Shown here piece after piece: positions 23,801 to 32,799 of a stretch of 64,000 nt of DNA (positions are counted from its first letter, which is position 1; each line of letters begins with the position of its first letter). The notes under the pieces are model-generated. The model saw only the letters and a list, made by a program, of their open reading frames with translations. It had not been told where the DNA came from and did not search any database. The DNA comes from Reticulitermes speratus (taxonomy: Eukaryota > Arthropoda > Insecta > Blattodea > Rhinotermitidae): assembly GCA_021186555.1 (NCBI GenBank), contig JAJKFL010000014.1, positions 28,536,033 to 28,600,032 on the forward strand, read 5' to 3'. Both the position numbers and the translations under genes were made by a program.

Positions 23801-24839
23801 TTTACTTTAATTTCAGTAATTTGAAGTATTGTGAGTACAAAATTTATATACCGTATGTGTTTACTTCACATAGCATATGTGTGTACAGTTTTTATCCTGT
23901 GGAGTGATTAATTATTGATCATGTGATCAGCATGGCACATAAAAAATGAACAAAAACATAAGCCACTGTTAATTAACCTTTAAATGACTGCATTTGCATA
24001 TGTGGATGCACGTTAAATAACACCCCTAGAAATTCATTTTATATATACCAGCAACAAGGAAATTGATTGCATGTTTAAGATATGCTGCATAATCTCTGTT
24101 TTATTTTCCACACATTGCCATTTATTTCATAACTTTATCTTTTTCTGTTCAAATAATATTCATGTTTTTCATAAACCATGCTGTAAAATTTAAATACCAA
24201 TCCAGCTGTTAAAGGTTAAAGAAAACCTGAACATTACATCAAGGTGGATGCTATTTCAAATGTTCTGCACACAAGGAATTATTGAAGAACTTGGTGTTTC
24301 CATGTCAGTTTTAAACAAATTTATATCAAATCTGGATACAGTAGCTACTTGGGAGGTCTCTAAATGAACAGCTGGGCCAGAAAAAGGTGAAAACAGTGAA
24401 GCATGATAAGGTATTTTTGGTACTCATGGAATTGTTCTGAAAAAAACAAGCTGCACATCTACCAGTTCTGCCTGTAAAACAAAAATGTTTTGTCTTGTAT
24501 TTAAGAATGTGTCAGAATCACTGAAGAACTTAAATTGTGGTTTGGTGGTGAAAATGGATCATTTTTCAGACTTGCCCTTTTAAGACACCTTCCCACTTAA
24601 TGAGCATAATTTGTTTAATTTTTTACAGAGGTGCCTTAAGAGGGTAAACATCTCTCTCTCTCACACACACACACACATACACACACATCCTAAAACTGCA
24701 GTCTGTTCTGCAATACTCATTACTTCTGAATAATGCTTTTGGAAATAATTCTCAGTGTGTACCCTTCTACTTTTACAGATTTCGAGAAATGCGAAAAAGA
24801 ATAAAACAAAGAATGGAAGACTTGAAGGTGAGGTTATGA
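5817..24839 (+). CDS. Rassf: Ras-association domain protein, LIM-RA-SARAH type (Rassf)
   Basis: Spliced CDS: 5817-5856, 6696-6790, 8013-8152, 10297-10372, 13073-13228, 17255-17458, 18968-19802, 21946-22165, 24779-24839. All junctions are GT-AG and phases join exactly, giving 1827 nt and 608 residues. Residues 1-63 form a CRIP-like LIM domain (C4, C7, H25, C28, C31, C34, C52, C56). Residues about 455-548 are an RA domain and about 555-605 a SARAH coiled coil. Residues 120-440 are low complexity with acidic stretches, and a basic RRRPGRRR patch precedes the RA domain. LIM, RA and SARAH together is the known architecture of insect Rassf, a cytoplasmic scaffold that binds Ras-like GTPases and, through SARAH, the Hippo/MST kinase. 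An in-frame TAA at 5805 supports the start codon. No exon carries a stop or frameshift, so the gene looks functional. Family identity is firm; function in this species is inferred. Confidence 0.93.
5857..6695 (+). other. Rassf intron 1
   Basis: GT-AG intron of 839 bp. A 127-codon minus-strand frame at 5891-6274 has no recognisable motif and is treated as chance. No repeat was identified. Confidence 0.6.
6696..6790 (+). CDS. Rassf: Rassf exon 2 (LIM domain core)
   Basis: Follows acceptor TGTACAG at 6689-6695 and ends before GTACGG. It carries the [12 protein letters not shown] core, with H25, C28, C31 and C34 completing the first zinc site and beginning the second. It ends in phase 0 on a glutamate codon. 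Confidence 0.9.
6791..8012 (+). other. Rassf intron 2
   Basis: GT-AG intron of 1222 bp, AT-rich. No repeat or RNA gene was recognised. Confidence 0.6.
8013..8152 (+). CDS. Rassf: Rassf exon 3 (end of LIM domain)
   Basis: Begins [18 protein letters not shown], the C-terminal part of a CRIP-like LIM domain with C52 and C56, then a glycine-rich segment (GHGTRVESH) as in CRIP proteins. The acceptor is TTTGTAG and the donor GTATAAT. It ends with two bases of an arginine codon. Confidence 0.9.
8570..9838 (-). mobile_element. Degenerate mariner-like element in Rassf intron 3
   Basis: Terminal inverted repeats centre on ATGTTCAANAAGTAAGGTTC (left end near 8570-8595, right end near 9811-9838), flanked by TA duplications at 8568 and 9839. 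The 1.27-kb length is typical of mariner. On the minus strand the decayed transposase still shows the Tc1/mariner pattern around the third catalytic aspartate ([11 protein letters not shown], about 8860-8900), followed by a motif like LFGPLKETLGG. Stops and shifts interrupt it throughout. Confidence 0.72.
10297..10372 (+). CDS. Rassf: Rassf exon 4
   Basis: Short exon completing R92 and encoding [19 protein letters not shown] and a few more residues. The acceptor is TTTTTGTAG and the donor GTATGC. The phase fits exons 3 and 5. No domain call; it lies just after the LIM domain. Confidence 0.88.
10373..13072 (+). other. Rassf intron 4
   Basis: GT-AG intron of 2.7 kb. It holds SINE-D at 12197-12436 and a family-M copy at about 12445-12935, which has the GGAGGAACTTACTGC stretch near 12531 and the ATATCCCAGACAACTGTAAT end near 12910. 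The rest shows nothing recognisable apart from short TG and GATGAT runs. Confidence 0.5.
12197..12436 (+). mobile_element. SINE-D, tRNA-derived
   Basis: The head has A-box-like GGTGTAGCTGTAATGGT and B-box-like GGTTTGAATTT. The body has TTGTTTTCCTCAATTCCTGG and the tail is an AAATAAATAAGTAAATAAAT run. This layout (pol III boxes, body, simple A-rich tail) defines a tRNA-type SINE. Rassf intron 4. Confidence 0.6.
13073..13228 (+). CDS. Rassf: Rassf exon 5
   Basis: Phase-0 exon of 52 codons containing [20 protein letters not shown] and an acidic EDDDQ followed by the basic TIRKRNS. The acceptor is GATACAG and the donor GTAAGT. It encodes the conserved-looking linker between the LIM domain and the low-complexity middle. 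Confidence 0.9.
14002..15495 (-). mobile_element. Tigger (pogo-type) transposon with perfect ends
   Basis: Inverted repeats CAGTGAAACCTCTATCCATC (left) and its complement (right) are perfect and flanked by TA duplications. Internally the minus strand carries most of a Tigger transposase. Between about 15290 and the right end there is no helix-turn-helix coding sequence, so the copy has an internal deletion. It is CpG-rich against its intron, consistent with recent insertion. Rassf intron 5. Confidence 0.88.
14508..15284 (-). pseudogene. Tigger transposase, DDE domain, N-terminally truncated
   Basis: Minus-strand frame open from just below the TGA at 15285-15287 to the stop at 14508. It reads the end of the DNA-binding part ([13 protein letters not shown]) then the complete pogo/Tigger DDE core: YNADETGLF (first Asp), [11 protein letters not shown] (second) and [11 protein letters not shown] (third), 31 residues between the last two. 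No internal stop or shift occurs. The CENP-B-type DNA-binding domain is absent, so it could not recognise its ends alone. No start ATG is obvious. Confidence 0.88.
15931..16232 (+). mobile_element. SINE-B copy, near full length
   Basis: tRNA-like head with GTAGTTGGTATAGTG (A box) and GGTTTGAATCC (B box), then the SINE-B body ending in the CCATGCCGAGGTTAATAATG block and a tail reading CTTTGCCTTTACC. Rassf intron 5. Confidence 0.75.
16509..16752. mobile_element. TTAA MITE family T1, copy 1
   Basis: Starts CCTTTAACGGACCTGCATT after a TTAA at 16505 and is the same sequence throughout as the better copy at 23977-24215 (shared TTTATTTTCCAC, ATTTATTTCATAA and TTTTTCTGTTCAAATAATA blocks). The right end is decayed. 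The TTAA flank and CC start suggest piggyBac-type mobilisation. Rassf intron 5. Confidence 0.6.
17255..17458 (+). CDS. Rassf: Rassf exon 6
   Basis: Phase-0 exon of 68 codons, serine- and acid-rich, ending in an aspartate-rich [11 protein letters not shown] stretch that runs into the exon 7 [16 protein letters not shown]. The acceptor is CCTGATAG and the donor GTTAGA. Confidence 0.88.
17941..18064. mobile_element. Short hairpin MITE, family H, copy 1
   Basis: A 124-bp element whose ends are inverted: TCTTCTGGAATGTTACACGG at left pairs with CCATAACATCCCAGAAGA at right, and the arms continue through ATAAGTTGGTAGT. A second copy is at 44730-44920. Rassf intron 6. Confidence 0.65.
18968..19802 (+). 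CDS. Rassf: Rassf exon 7 (variable middle and start of RA domain)
   Basis: Large 835-bp exon for residues 238-515. The first two thirds are serine-rich and acidic. Three degenerate VEG repeats (VEGFV, VEGLV, VEGVV) spaced about 14 residues apart are followed by a basic [16 protein letters not shown] patch that may be nuclear-localising. The RA domain begins near S455 ([16 protein letters not shown]) and continues to [10 protein letters not shown], where the donor GTATGC splits a glutamate codon. Confidence 0.92.
19896..20628. mobile_element. Pogo-type nonautonomous element P1
   Basis: Left end CAGTAGAACCTGCCAGTTGA and right end AAGTTGGGGTTCTACTG are inverted repeats flanked by TA at 19894 and 20629. 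No transposase is visible in 733 bp. The inner arms share TTAA-GTTGAG-like repeats. Rassf intron 7. Confidence 0.65.
20631..21444 (+). mobile_element. Tigger-type element P2 with transposase N-terminal remnant
   Basis: Ends CAGGTAGTTCTCGTTTTACG and AAAATGAGAACTACCTG are inverted repeats. Inside, from 20898, a frame starts [13 protein letters not shown]. With shifts it then shows the CENP-B-type helix-turn-helix wording ([31 protein letters not shown]) up to about 21180. The catalytic domain is missing. It shares the TA at 20629-20630 with element P1. Confidence 0.7.
21562..21590. repeat. C10-T8-G11 homopolymer hairpin
   Basis: Ten C, eight T and eleven G in a row, a self-complementary homopolymer hairpin with a T loop, in Rassf intron 7. 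It may be partly a sequencing or assembly effect. Confidence 0.7.
21946..22165 (+). CDS. Rassf: Rassf exon 8 (end of RA, start of SARAH)
   Basis: Completes E516 and encodes [19 protein letters not shown], the RA-domain signature region, then the SARAH helix with [13 protein letters not shown]. The acceptor is the CCAG at 21942-21945, with a modest pyrimidine tract. The donor is GTAAGTG at 22166. The phase matches exon 9. Confidence 0.93.
22574..22752. mobile_element. Short MITE with TATTTACCCAAATATGAG ends
   Basis: Left end ATATTTACCCAAATATGAGA and right end CATCTTATATTTGGGAAAAT form a near-perfect inverted repeat about 180 bp apart. The ends resemble the outer end of the pogo-like element near 34580-34602, so it may be its deletion derivative. 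Rassf intron 8. Confidence 0.55.
23977..24215. mobile_element. TTAA MITE family T1, copy 2
   Basis: 239 bp between TTAA sites at 23973 and 24216, with ends CCTTTAAATGACTGCATT and AGCTGTTAAAGG as imperfect inverted repeats. Same family as 16509-16752. Noncoding. Rassf intron 8. Confidence 0.7.
24651..24688. repeat. Microsatellite (TC)n-(AC)n
   Basis: A run of TC dinucleotides followed by AC dinucleotides, just upstream of Rassf exon 9. Confidence 0.9.
24779..24839 (+). CDS. Rassf: Rassf exon 9 (SARAH end and stop)
   Basis: Acceptor CTTTTACAG, then [19 protein letters not shown] and TGA at 24837-24839. The helix [15 protein letters not shown] aligns in character with the end of RASSF SARAH domains. 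The last codons overlap a strong splice-donor-like AAG|GTGAGG at 24828, so an alternative spliced C-terminus cannot be excluded. Confidence 0.87.
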
Positions 24840-27620
24840 TGTTTGTTAGTACCCATCAGGATCATGTGTTATAATCAGAATATATTTAATGTTGTGGTGA
24901 AAGCATCAGCCTTGCTCTCTATACTTGAAAGGCATCTGAATTATGACTGTGGGTTCTGTGATCTGCAGTATATTCTTAACTATTCCATGATGTAATCTTT
25001 GAATTGGAAAACAGACTCTTAAGATGAAACAAGATATTAACTTAAACAGTTTAATAGCGGCACATTCGTTAATATTGACATCTGGTCTTCCCATATTGAG
25101 CCAGTTGAGTAAGAACAGTGGTTCTCAAACTAATAATTGGGCCTTAGAAATAAGGCTTGGGCATTTTTAATAAATATATGCCATAAAAGTGGTTTATCTG
25201 TCACCAGCAGGGCCAATGGCTGCTGGATATTGCAGTTTTCTGGATATTAGAATGTTACACCTAATGTACATCTTAGTGTACTTAGCAACCTCATGGACAG
25301 ACCTATCCATTTAATTTGTCACTTAATAAACTTTCCTCTTTTCCCTGCTGCACTTTCTATTTCCTTTTCATCACTACTTAAGTAACATGATTTATATATA
25401 ATCTAAAAAACCAACAAGCCACTAATAGTTCAATCATGTAATCATGATATTCCCCGCAGTGAAGTACATACACATTTTGCTGTCGCTGTCTTAACTGTTC
25501 TGTACCTAAGTTAACCCTGTTCTTGATCAACTTTAGTAATATAATACCTAAATGTTACTCATTATCATAAAAAAATAAATTTTTTATTTTGTTTCTCTTC
25601 TACACTTCATGCATCATCATCTGATACTGCTACTTCCAGCATGGATGTCAGATCCCCCACTTCCACTCCCCCAACCCACTCACAAACTTTGAAACTTCTG
25701 CTCCTGTGGATATGATTGGGGAATTTTTATGTGACTTATAAGCTATGTTGCTGGCAAATGTCTGTTTGCTTGGTGCATTATTTCCTGGGCTAAGCACCAT
25801 GCTGTTCAGCTGTGAAATAGCACAACTGTCATTTGCTGCACCCACTCATAATCAGGGCTTGTGAGGCTGGGTGCTGGTGGTAGATGGAATAGTGAAATGT
25901 AACAGGCCTCATTTAGTTTCCATTTTCTAGAGCTTTCTGGATCATTCAGTGCCAGATAAGCCAGATTTTAATGTATTTCAGTTTCTTCTTAATTTAACTA
26001 GGATCTCAAAAGTATTAATTTTCTTTTATAAAGAAATAATAAAGTGTACTGAAGTGAGGAGCAAGTTTTCATTTAGGGAAAAAGGATATTGAGAAAGACT
26101 TTGAGTCAAGTGGCATTTCTTTCACTTTCTGGTTTGAAATCTTTTGTTAATCTGGATTTTGTTTCATGGCTGTGAATGTATTTGTGTATATACACAAGTA
26201 TCTCCATAAGAGGTGCAAGGGCAGTTTTATTATGGATAAAACTGCACAATGCTAGATATTTGTACAATTACAGTATTTCATTTCTGACTATTTTGTTTGA
26301 TATTCACTCTCTTATTTGCTTCCAGCCACCATGGTTAAGCTCAGTGTTTGGTGTTTTGAAACAGCCTCTATATTCACTGTGTTCCTTGATGAAAATCTAT
26401 TGCATGGGTGGATGGAATTTTCATACCATTTTCTCCCCTGCTTTGAGTGTTGGGGCATTTGAAGTGTAAAGTACTGTGATCTACTGCCTATCATCCATTG
26501 GTTTATAGCCCCCAAACACACACCACCAAAACATTCTGTGCATGACAGAGCCTTGTTTGAGACTTGTCATAGTAGTAACCTATTTTCATATTTGTATTTG
26601 TTCCAAGAAATGATTTTATGTCAACTCTTCTGTCTGCAGTTTACTTACACCAAGTATGCAGTAGTTTATCTGACATCTGCCAGAACCACAAAAGTAGATT
26701 ATTTTGCACACTGTGAGTGTAGCACTATTCTTTTCTACTTTACCACCTTTTCAGATATGTGAACCATGTCTCATTGAACACATTTTAGTAGAGTTCACAT
26801 TAGGAGATAGTGAACAATTGCAACATTTTCTCAGCCCATTGACTCTAATTTATGGGCATGTAACACAAATCTGTCTCCCCACTGGGAGTTTGTCCATTCC
26901 TGCCCCACTCTTCTTTCACCTCCATAATCGTAACTGTGTATGTGGGTATAGAGGCACATCACCGTCAACAGCTGTATGTACCTATCTACAAGTCATCCCT
27001 TTAATCCTTAGCCAGACTTTCATGAAGTCTGATGTAAGATTGTTCTTATTAAAGCATGTTGCAGAGGTATAAATTCGGGAATTTCGTGTTCTGAAATTTA
27101 TAATTCTAATTCAATTTATACTTCCTAACAATAAATGTAAGTAAAATAAATTTAGGGTTGCATCAGATAATGTACTTACAGGTTTAGTGAGTGCTTGTAT
27201 TTATCCCACAAGCCAGGGTGTGAAGCTGACCACTTGCCACCATCTGTTGCTGAGGTTCAGAATGAAGGGAGCTGTATCCCCACTTCCTGATATGTCTTCA
27301 TGGCATGTAGAGGGACAGTTTTACCTGTACATTGTATTTTTACCCCAGAATACAACTTACCAAAGTAAATATTTTGTATCATGATGCATGTTTCTTTTTT
27401 ATTTATATTAAGAGAAGTCTAATTCCTGTGACCAGACCAGGCAAACCTTTGTTGTTGATGATGATGACGACGATGACGATGACGAAGACTGATGATCATG
27501 ATCATGATGATTTTTAACACTTGACATAATATCTTTGGTTGCTGTAAATGCTAATGTTTTGAATCATTTCTTTTTATACATATTTGAGTTCCGTTTATTC
27601 ACTTAAACCTGCGAAAAAGA
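24840..27620 (+). other. Rassf 3' UTR and downstream AT-rich sequence
   Basis: AT-rich, no coding gene. AATAAA-type hexamers occur at about 25573 and 26038, so a 3' UTR of 0.7-1.2 kb is possible, though the true poly(A) site is unknown. It includes the SINE-B fragment at 27211-27330 and a GATGATGAC-type run at 27456-27515. Confidence 0.4.
27211..27330 (+). mobile_element. SINE-B fragment (3' half)
   Basis: Contains GTGAAGCTGACCAC, the CCATCTGTTGCTGAGGTT block and GAAGGGAGCTGTATCC, all matching the 3' half of SINE-B copies at 53738 and 51052. The tRNA-like head is absent. Confidence 0.6.
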
Positions 27621-27998
27621 ATATTAACTCTTTCCCTGACACTGGCACAATTTGACAGCAAGGCGGCAGTTCCACCCATTGCCTGTCACTGATGTGTTTT
27701 CACACTGCTGCATGGACTTACTCTCCTAGCTCCCCCCTGCAATGACTGGACGAACGATTACGATGTCTTTTCTATACATTGACAAGGGTCTAACCTAGAA
27801 TGTGGCATTCTTGTTTAGTCAGCCTGATGACGTGGGTTTGTAGAATAACAAATGATGTAATGCATTCTTAGTTTAAGTTCTTCAGGTATCACATTTACTT
27901 CTAGCTGTGTTTGACTGCTCCTGCAACTCAGTGACTCAACATATTTCTGTGAATTCTTCTCTGTACATGAATGAATGATATACTTGACCCTAAACCTT

Positions 27999-28430
27999 TT
28001 ATACAGGTGTCCACAGAAGTTCTAATTGTATTTTAAAAATTTTGTACCTTAGAACTAAAACAGAAATATGCCATATTTTTAAAATTGTTTTGTAAGGTGC
28101 TTTAGCCCACCTCAGCTTGGGCCCCCCATATGTGGCTCTGATCACATCTAGCCAGTAGTACATTTCTGCCCATTTATTGGTCAATATTCTTTTCACCACA
28201 TTTTGGATCTCTTGGATTATTCTTGCACAAAGGGTTCCAGTTGATCCACAGATATTCTTAAAACATAACACTTTCCAGACGCCCACAAGAAGAAATCTAA
28301 GAACAGGGAGCATTGGGGCCAAGAGATTGGTCCACACCTGATATTTACCTCGTGAGCAGTAGGGCTTCAATATGACATGAAATAAGGAAATGAAGGAAAA
28401 AATGAAATATCTGAAAAAAGGAGTGTCCAC
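27999..28430 (-). pseudogene. Tc1/mariner-type transposase remnant nested in piggyBac element
   Basis: An open 143-codon minus-strand frame. Its end resembles the C-terminus common to mariner-like transposases of insects: a helix IIQEIQNVVKRILTNKWAEM, then YYWLDVIRATYGGP, compared with the usual W..YRLDVCRATNGAH pattern. The segment before it is like the LDFFLWG region. The catalytic core upstream is missing. Confidence 0.5.
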
Positions 28431-28579
28431 TTATGTAAAGGCCAAGTTCTGCTACAGTTATGGTGAGGTAACTGGGAGGTAAAGTTTATTTAAACCCTAC
28501 ACACAGCAGAGATTTTGGAAACAGAAAAGAAAAGCAAAATGGTGAAAAATAAGGCCAAAAATACAGTAATTGACTATAA

Positions 28580-29210
28580 TAAATTTATGTAAGACATGGA
28601 TAGGGCAGACCAAATGGTGCCATATTACCCATGGTGCAGAAAACCCATGAATTGGACGAAGGGATTTATGTTATTTTGCTACAGATGGCTGCTCTAAACA
28701 GTTTCATATTGTTCAAAAAATCAAAAGGGCAAAGACTATGCCTTCAAGGACTTCATACTTGACTGTGTTCAGAAAATGACAGATCCAGCATGGACAGAAG
28801 ATCAGAGTGATAGTGGGGACTATGAATAACTGGCCTTAATATGAACGGTACTGACACCACTGCCACACAAATGACAGCCAGTGATGGATCCAGCTGACTG
28901 TCCACAGAGTAGACTTGATATTCATAAAATGGTTCATGTTCTACCAAATGAAGAAAAGAAAGGTGCAACCATGAGAAAATATAGAGTTTGCTCAGCACAT
29001 AAAGGAAGCAAACAAACCAATTTGACATGTTTCAGTAGCAGTGTGGCACTTTGCAAAACTCCATGTTTCAGCAAATGCCACGCGAAGAAAAATTACCAAA
29101 CAGGTACACAAAACTTTAAAATCATTCTAGACAGATGTTCTGACATGCCCTTTAAAAACTGTTATACAATATATTTTCATTGCTGTAATAAAATGAAATA
29201 AGCCTTTTAG
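28580..29210 (+). pseudogene. piggyBac transposase C-terminal remnant
   Basis: Plus-strand pieces in different frames read like piggyBac: MDRADQMVPYYPWCRK (about 28597-28645) and, in the frame from 28881, a C-terminal cysteine-rich zinc-binding domain (RKYRVCSAHKGSKQT, then LCKTPCFSKCHAKKNY). Frameshifts and stops between them make it nonfunctional. Confidence 0.7.
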
Positions 29211-29282
29211 ACCCATTTTTTTAAAAGGCCTGCCAAGGTACTATTGACATTTAAAAGCTGCTGCTGCCAGGGAAAGTGTTAA

Positions 29283-31802
29283 CAGCTATGGTCTTCCAGG
29301 ATGTGACATTATGTAATTTGGTAAATAGGTACCAATGTTTCGGAGGAACCTACCACATTCATGTTTAGGGCAGAAGGTGGGAATGTGGAACTTGATTTTT
29401 TGTTACCATATTAAACATAACTGTGAGAAAGTTTGAGAGCCACTGGACTAGTATTTTGTACGAAGCTGTATCAGAATGAGCGATGCTAGTGCCATGGATA
29501 CAGAAATTGTAGCCCACACATATATTTTATTTACTGTCATTTATGTCTTGCATGTGCAGTACAAAATGCTTTATTTGTAACATTTTTTATTGTTAACAAA
29601 TATTTATTTTTAGAAAACACTTTAGGTGAACAGACCACTAACATGAATTAAACATTAGTGGTTACTGTAATATATTAAATACTATGATATACACTTTGAA
29701 TAATAATAGTAATAGAGCAACGTTGCTTTTAATGAAGACAAAATAAATTGTAGGTCAGCTAACTCCAGTCATTCCATATCAGTATAATGTTACTGATTTT
29801 GATTTCTTTCAAAAGGCATATCCATTTAACTTTACTTTTTAAGGTTATTTTATTAGAAAATATACTGTAGTGATAAGAATTACAGAAGTTCTTCCAATAA
29901 AAAAGCACTTCAGGTTCAGGTGGCTGTTTCTGCAGGCGTTAGTGTTAAGTACTGTCTTTGATTTGCAAACTTTTTCCACCCTCCTCCTCTTAGTGACTAG
30001 CCAGTAGTAATGTTTAACAACAGTAGTTTAGTCACTGAAAGGAAATAAAAATGAAAAAGTTGCTAATTGTAAAACAGTAATTGAACTGGCTGTAGTTAGG
30101 TATAACATAATGCTAGCCAGAATTGGGGTCACACTTTATAGTAAGTACATGACAGTTGTGTATGGAACTCTGTAAAAATTAGTATTAATCATTTCCCAAA
30201 TATAACCACTGCCATGTACTTTCCACTGTTTGCATATAAAGATTCTGAAGTTCAACAGTTAGCCAAAGATTGACAAATTTACTGCATTTCTTACTACTGT
30301 TCCAATAGGCATGTTTCAACCAGCTTTTATCAGAATGTGACATAATACTGTATGGTGTTTGGTGACTTTATAAACCCATATGAATTCTTGTGAGTAATTT
30401 TATGCTCTCCTTGAAAGTTGGAGCATTTGTAATTGGAATTAACCTCTGAATATCTCTGGACTGTGGTATATTCTGTGTTGGTGGTGGTAAAGTCTGGAAC
30501 CATGCAGTTGTTTGTCTGGTTTGTCTTATTGGGGTCTGACATCTACATTAATACTCTTAATCATGTTGCCATGGGAGTGCCTCTTCATTTTGTGACAAAT
30601 GCTAGAAGTTCATCTCATAGAGGAACATGCATTTGTCTGGAGCAGACCATATGGAGATGGATCATTTCTCACAGGATCTGTGCAGTGTGTGAAAAAATGA
30701 TTAGACGAGTAATTTATTCTGCCATTGTTGTACACAAACATTTCATGACATACTATACTAAAGATCAGATGTAGGTGGGTGGATAACTTGATGTTAGGTG
30801 TGAAGTAATTGGTGCTGTTAGAAAATGTCCATCAAAAGTATAATTAGTGTTCGTATTACAGTTGGTCAGACTATCCCCATTTCGAACACAGTTGTGAACT
30901 TTTGAGATTTAATTCTGCACAGAAGTATAAGATAAAGTGATCTGTAATCATGTACATGCTGAACACTCCCACAGTTCAGTGGAATGAGGTTGTTCTGAAA
31001 CAGTTAATTAATGGGAAACTGAATTTAATGATTCTCTTTAAAGTAAGCCTTCTAAAATAATATATTCCATTAACAGCTTTTTACTTTGTGTACAGTTAAA
31101 TAGCAGTGCTTGTTTACCACATGTATATAATACACTGGGAGTGGACACTAGTGTTAGACTTATTTACCCCACAGTTTTATTGAACAATAACAATTTGGAA
31201 ATGTAATATGCCTGCATACAAACAAGGAACTACATAGTAACCATTACTGTTAGTTATGCTGTTTTGAGATTGTGAAGGGATACTGTCTGAAGGGTGGAAA
31301 GTCTGTCTGCAGTTTTGTGTATTAAGCTTCCCATGTCACAAAAATTTCGAGAAATTTATTAAGTTCTGTTGAGTTTTCATCCAGAGTTTTTCTTTTAACT
31401 CATAGCAGACCAGTTCAGTAAATGAGCTGCTCCTGCCATCTAGTGTCAGTGACAGAACTCTAGTAAGAACACAAATTGAATGACAGAGTACAGAATATAC
31501 CATATGACAGAGAGGCAGGATGTTTGTAGAATATGTGTAAAATTGTATACACGGGAACAGTCTGTAGTGTGGAATGTGTACCACATGGGAAGGGTTAATT
31601 CTCTTGCTGCTTTATTTCTCTGTTAAGATTTAAATGAGATGGTTTTTGTTTTGGTACACTGAAGTATGATGAAGTGAACATAACCTTTTGATACGATTGT
31701 GGTATAGTTAATTCCATATGCAGTCTCAGGTTTGTATAGTTAATAAATATGTTATGGCCTGGATAGTGTTGCAGTTGGCCAAAATAGCTCTTGTTTTGTA
31801 AA
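29283..31802. other. Intergenic AT-rich stretch
   Basis: 29284-29410 matches one end of repeat family M (CAGGATGTGACATTATG, TTTCGGAGGAACCTACCAC). The remainder to 31800 has no recognised repeat or gene. A 113-codon plus frame at 30433-30774 has no recognisable motif. Confidence 0.45.
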
Positions 31803-31804
31803 TA

Positions 31805-32484
31805 CCGTATATTCTCGAATCTAATCCGCACCCAGTTTTTGGCGACTTCTTAAACGAAAAAAAGTTAGTTCGCGATTCTAATCCGCACCTTTCCTTCAAC
31901 CACCCCTTGCCCACGGGGCGACTGATTGAATAATATTGGATGTTACCAATGCGTTAAAATCCGACGCTACGCCTGTGGCCAATGAGTCATACCGATAGAG
32001 GTGGGGCCTTTCTCAACAGACGTGCGCAATCTCGTCTGAAGCCAGCTGAGCCTTAGTTGTTGAAACATGGGAGGTGCTTGTTCCAATTTGTCGTGTACCG
32101 TAGTTATGGAAGAGGGACACCTGAAATCTAAACGACTCTCATATACGGCAAAGTTCAAACGTGAAGTTATTCGGTGCGCAGAGGAGAATGGAAACCGCAA
32201 AGCCGCTGCAATTTTTGCAGTTGATGAAAGCAACGTTCGACTATGGCGGAATCACAAGGCAGCGATCAGCGGGTGTGAGGCGTCACGAAGGAAATTCACT
32301 GGACCCAATTATTATATTATTATAATAAAATAATAGATTATTGTATTGTATTGTTCTTACGGCACGTACAGCAGCTCAATCATTTTTCCAAAATCCAGCT
32401 CTAGACCGCGAATCTAATCCGCATCTGATTTTTTAGCCCTCTAAAACTGTAAAAAGGGTGCGGATTAGATTCGAGAATATACGG
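31805..32484 (+). mobile_element. Pogo-type element P3 with 29-bp perfect inverted ends
   Basis: Ends start CCGTATATTCTCGAATCTAA and are identical for 29 bp on both sides, flanked by TA at 31803 and 32485. A second inverted pair, TCTAATCCGCA, sits just inside each end. 680 bp; CpG-rich compared with its surroundings. It holds a truncated transposase frame at 32067-32333. Confidence 0.85.
32067..32333 (+). pseudogene. Pogo-type transposase, N-terminal helix-turn-helix only
   Basis: An 88-codon frame. From a second Met at 32106 it reads SYTAKFKREVIRCAEENGNR, AAAIFAVDESNVRLWRNHK and RRKFTGP, the standard start of pogo/CENP-B-like transposases. It then runs out into noncoding sequence where the rest has been deleted. 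It could in principle encode a small DNA-binding protein. Confidence 0.7.
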
Positions 32485-32799
32485 TATCTTTATTTTCCAT
32501 TGATGTGCTGCAATTTTCACTGGTCTTTGAAACTTTTGCTACAGGGGGAAAGGACCATGTAACATTTTTTATAAACCCTACTGTTTTCTGATATCCATTG
32601 ATTCTGACAGCATATAAGGTGACCACCCCTCACAATCTTCAGTTTTCAGGAAAATAGCTCAATTCACATTAGCCACATTTCTGTCACTTGGTATTTACAT
32701 GCTTAGTAGTCTGGAATAAAATAAGCATCAGACTTAAAATAGAGTATTTTTGCAGGAAAAAGTCACAAACATCACTGAGTTAACTAGTCATTGCCAGCA

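Larger units (their letters stand above)
27628..29278 (+). mobile_element. piggyBac element remnant with TTAA target sites
   Basis: Ends CTCTTTCCCTG and CAGGGAAAGTG are inverted and sit between TTAA at 27624 and 29279, the piggyBac signature. Length is 1.65 kb. The right half carries a broken piggyBac transposase and the left half a nested minus-strand mariner remnant. Confidence 0.75.

Noticed and set aside
27999-28045. GTGTCCAC repeats at 28007 and 28423 as ends of the mariner remnant
   Set aside because: Both lie in the same orientation rather than inverted, so they do not form terminal inverted repeats.
30433-30774. 113-codon plus-strand frame
   Set aside because: No recognised domain; biased composition typical of AT-rich noncoding DNA.
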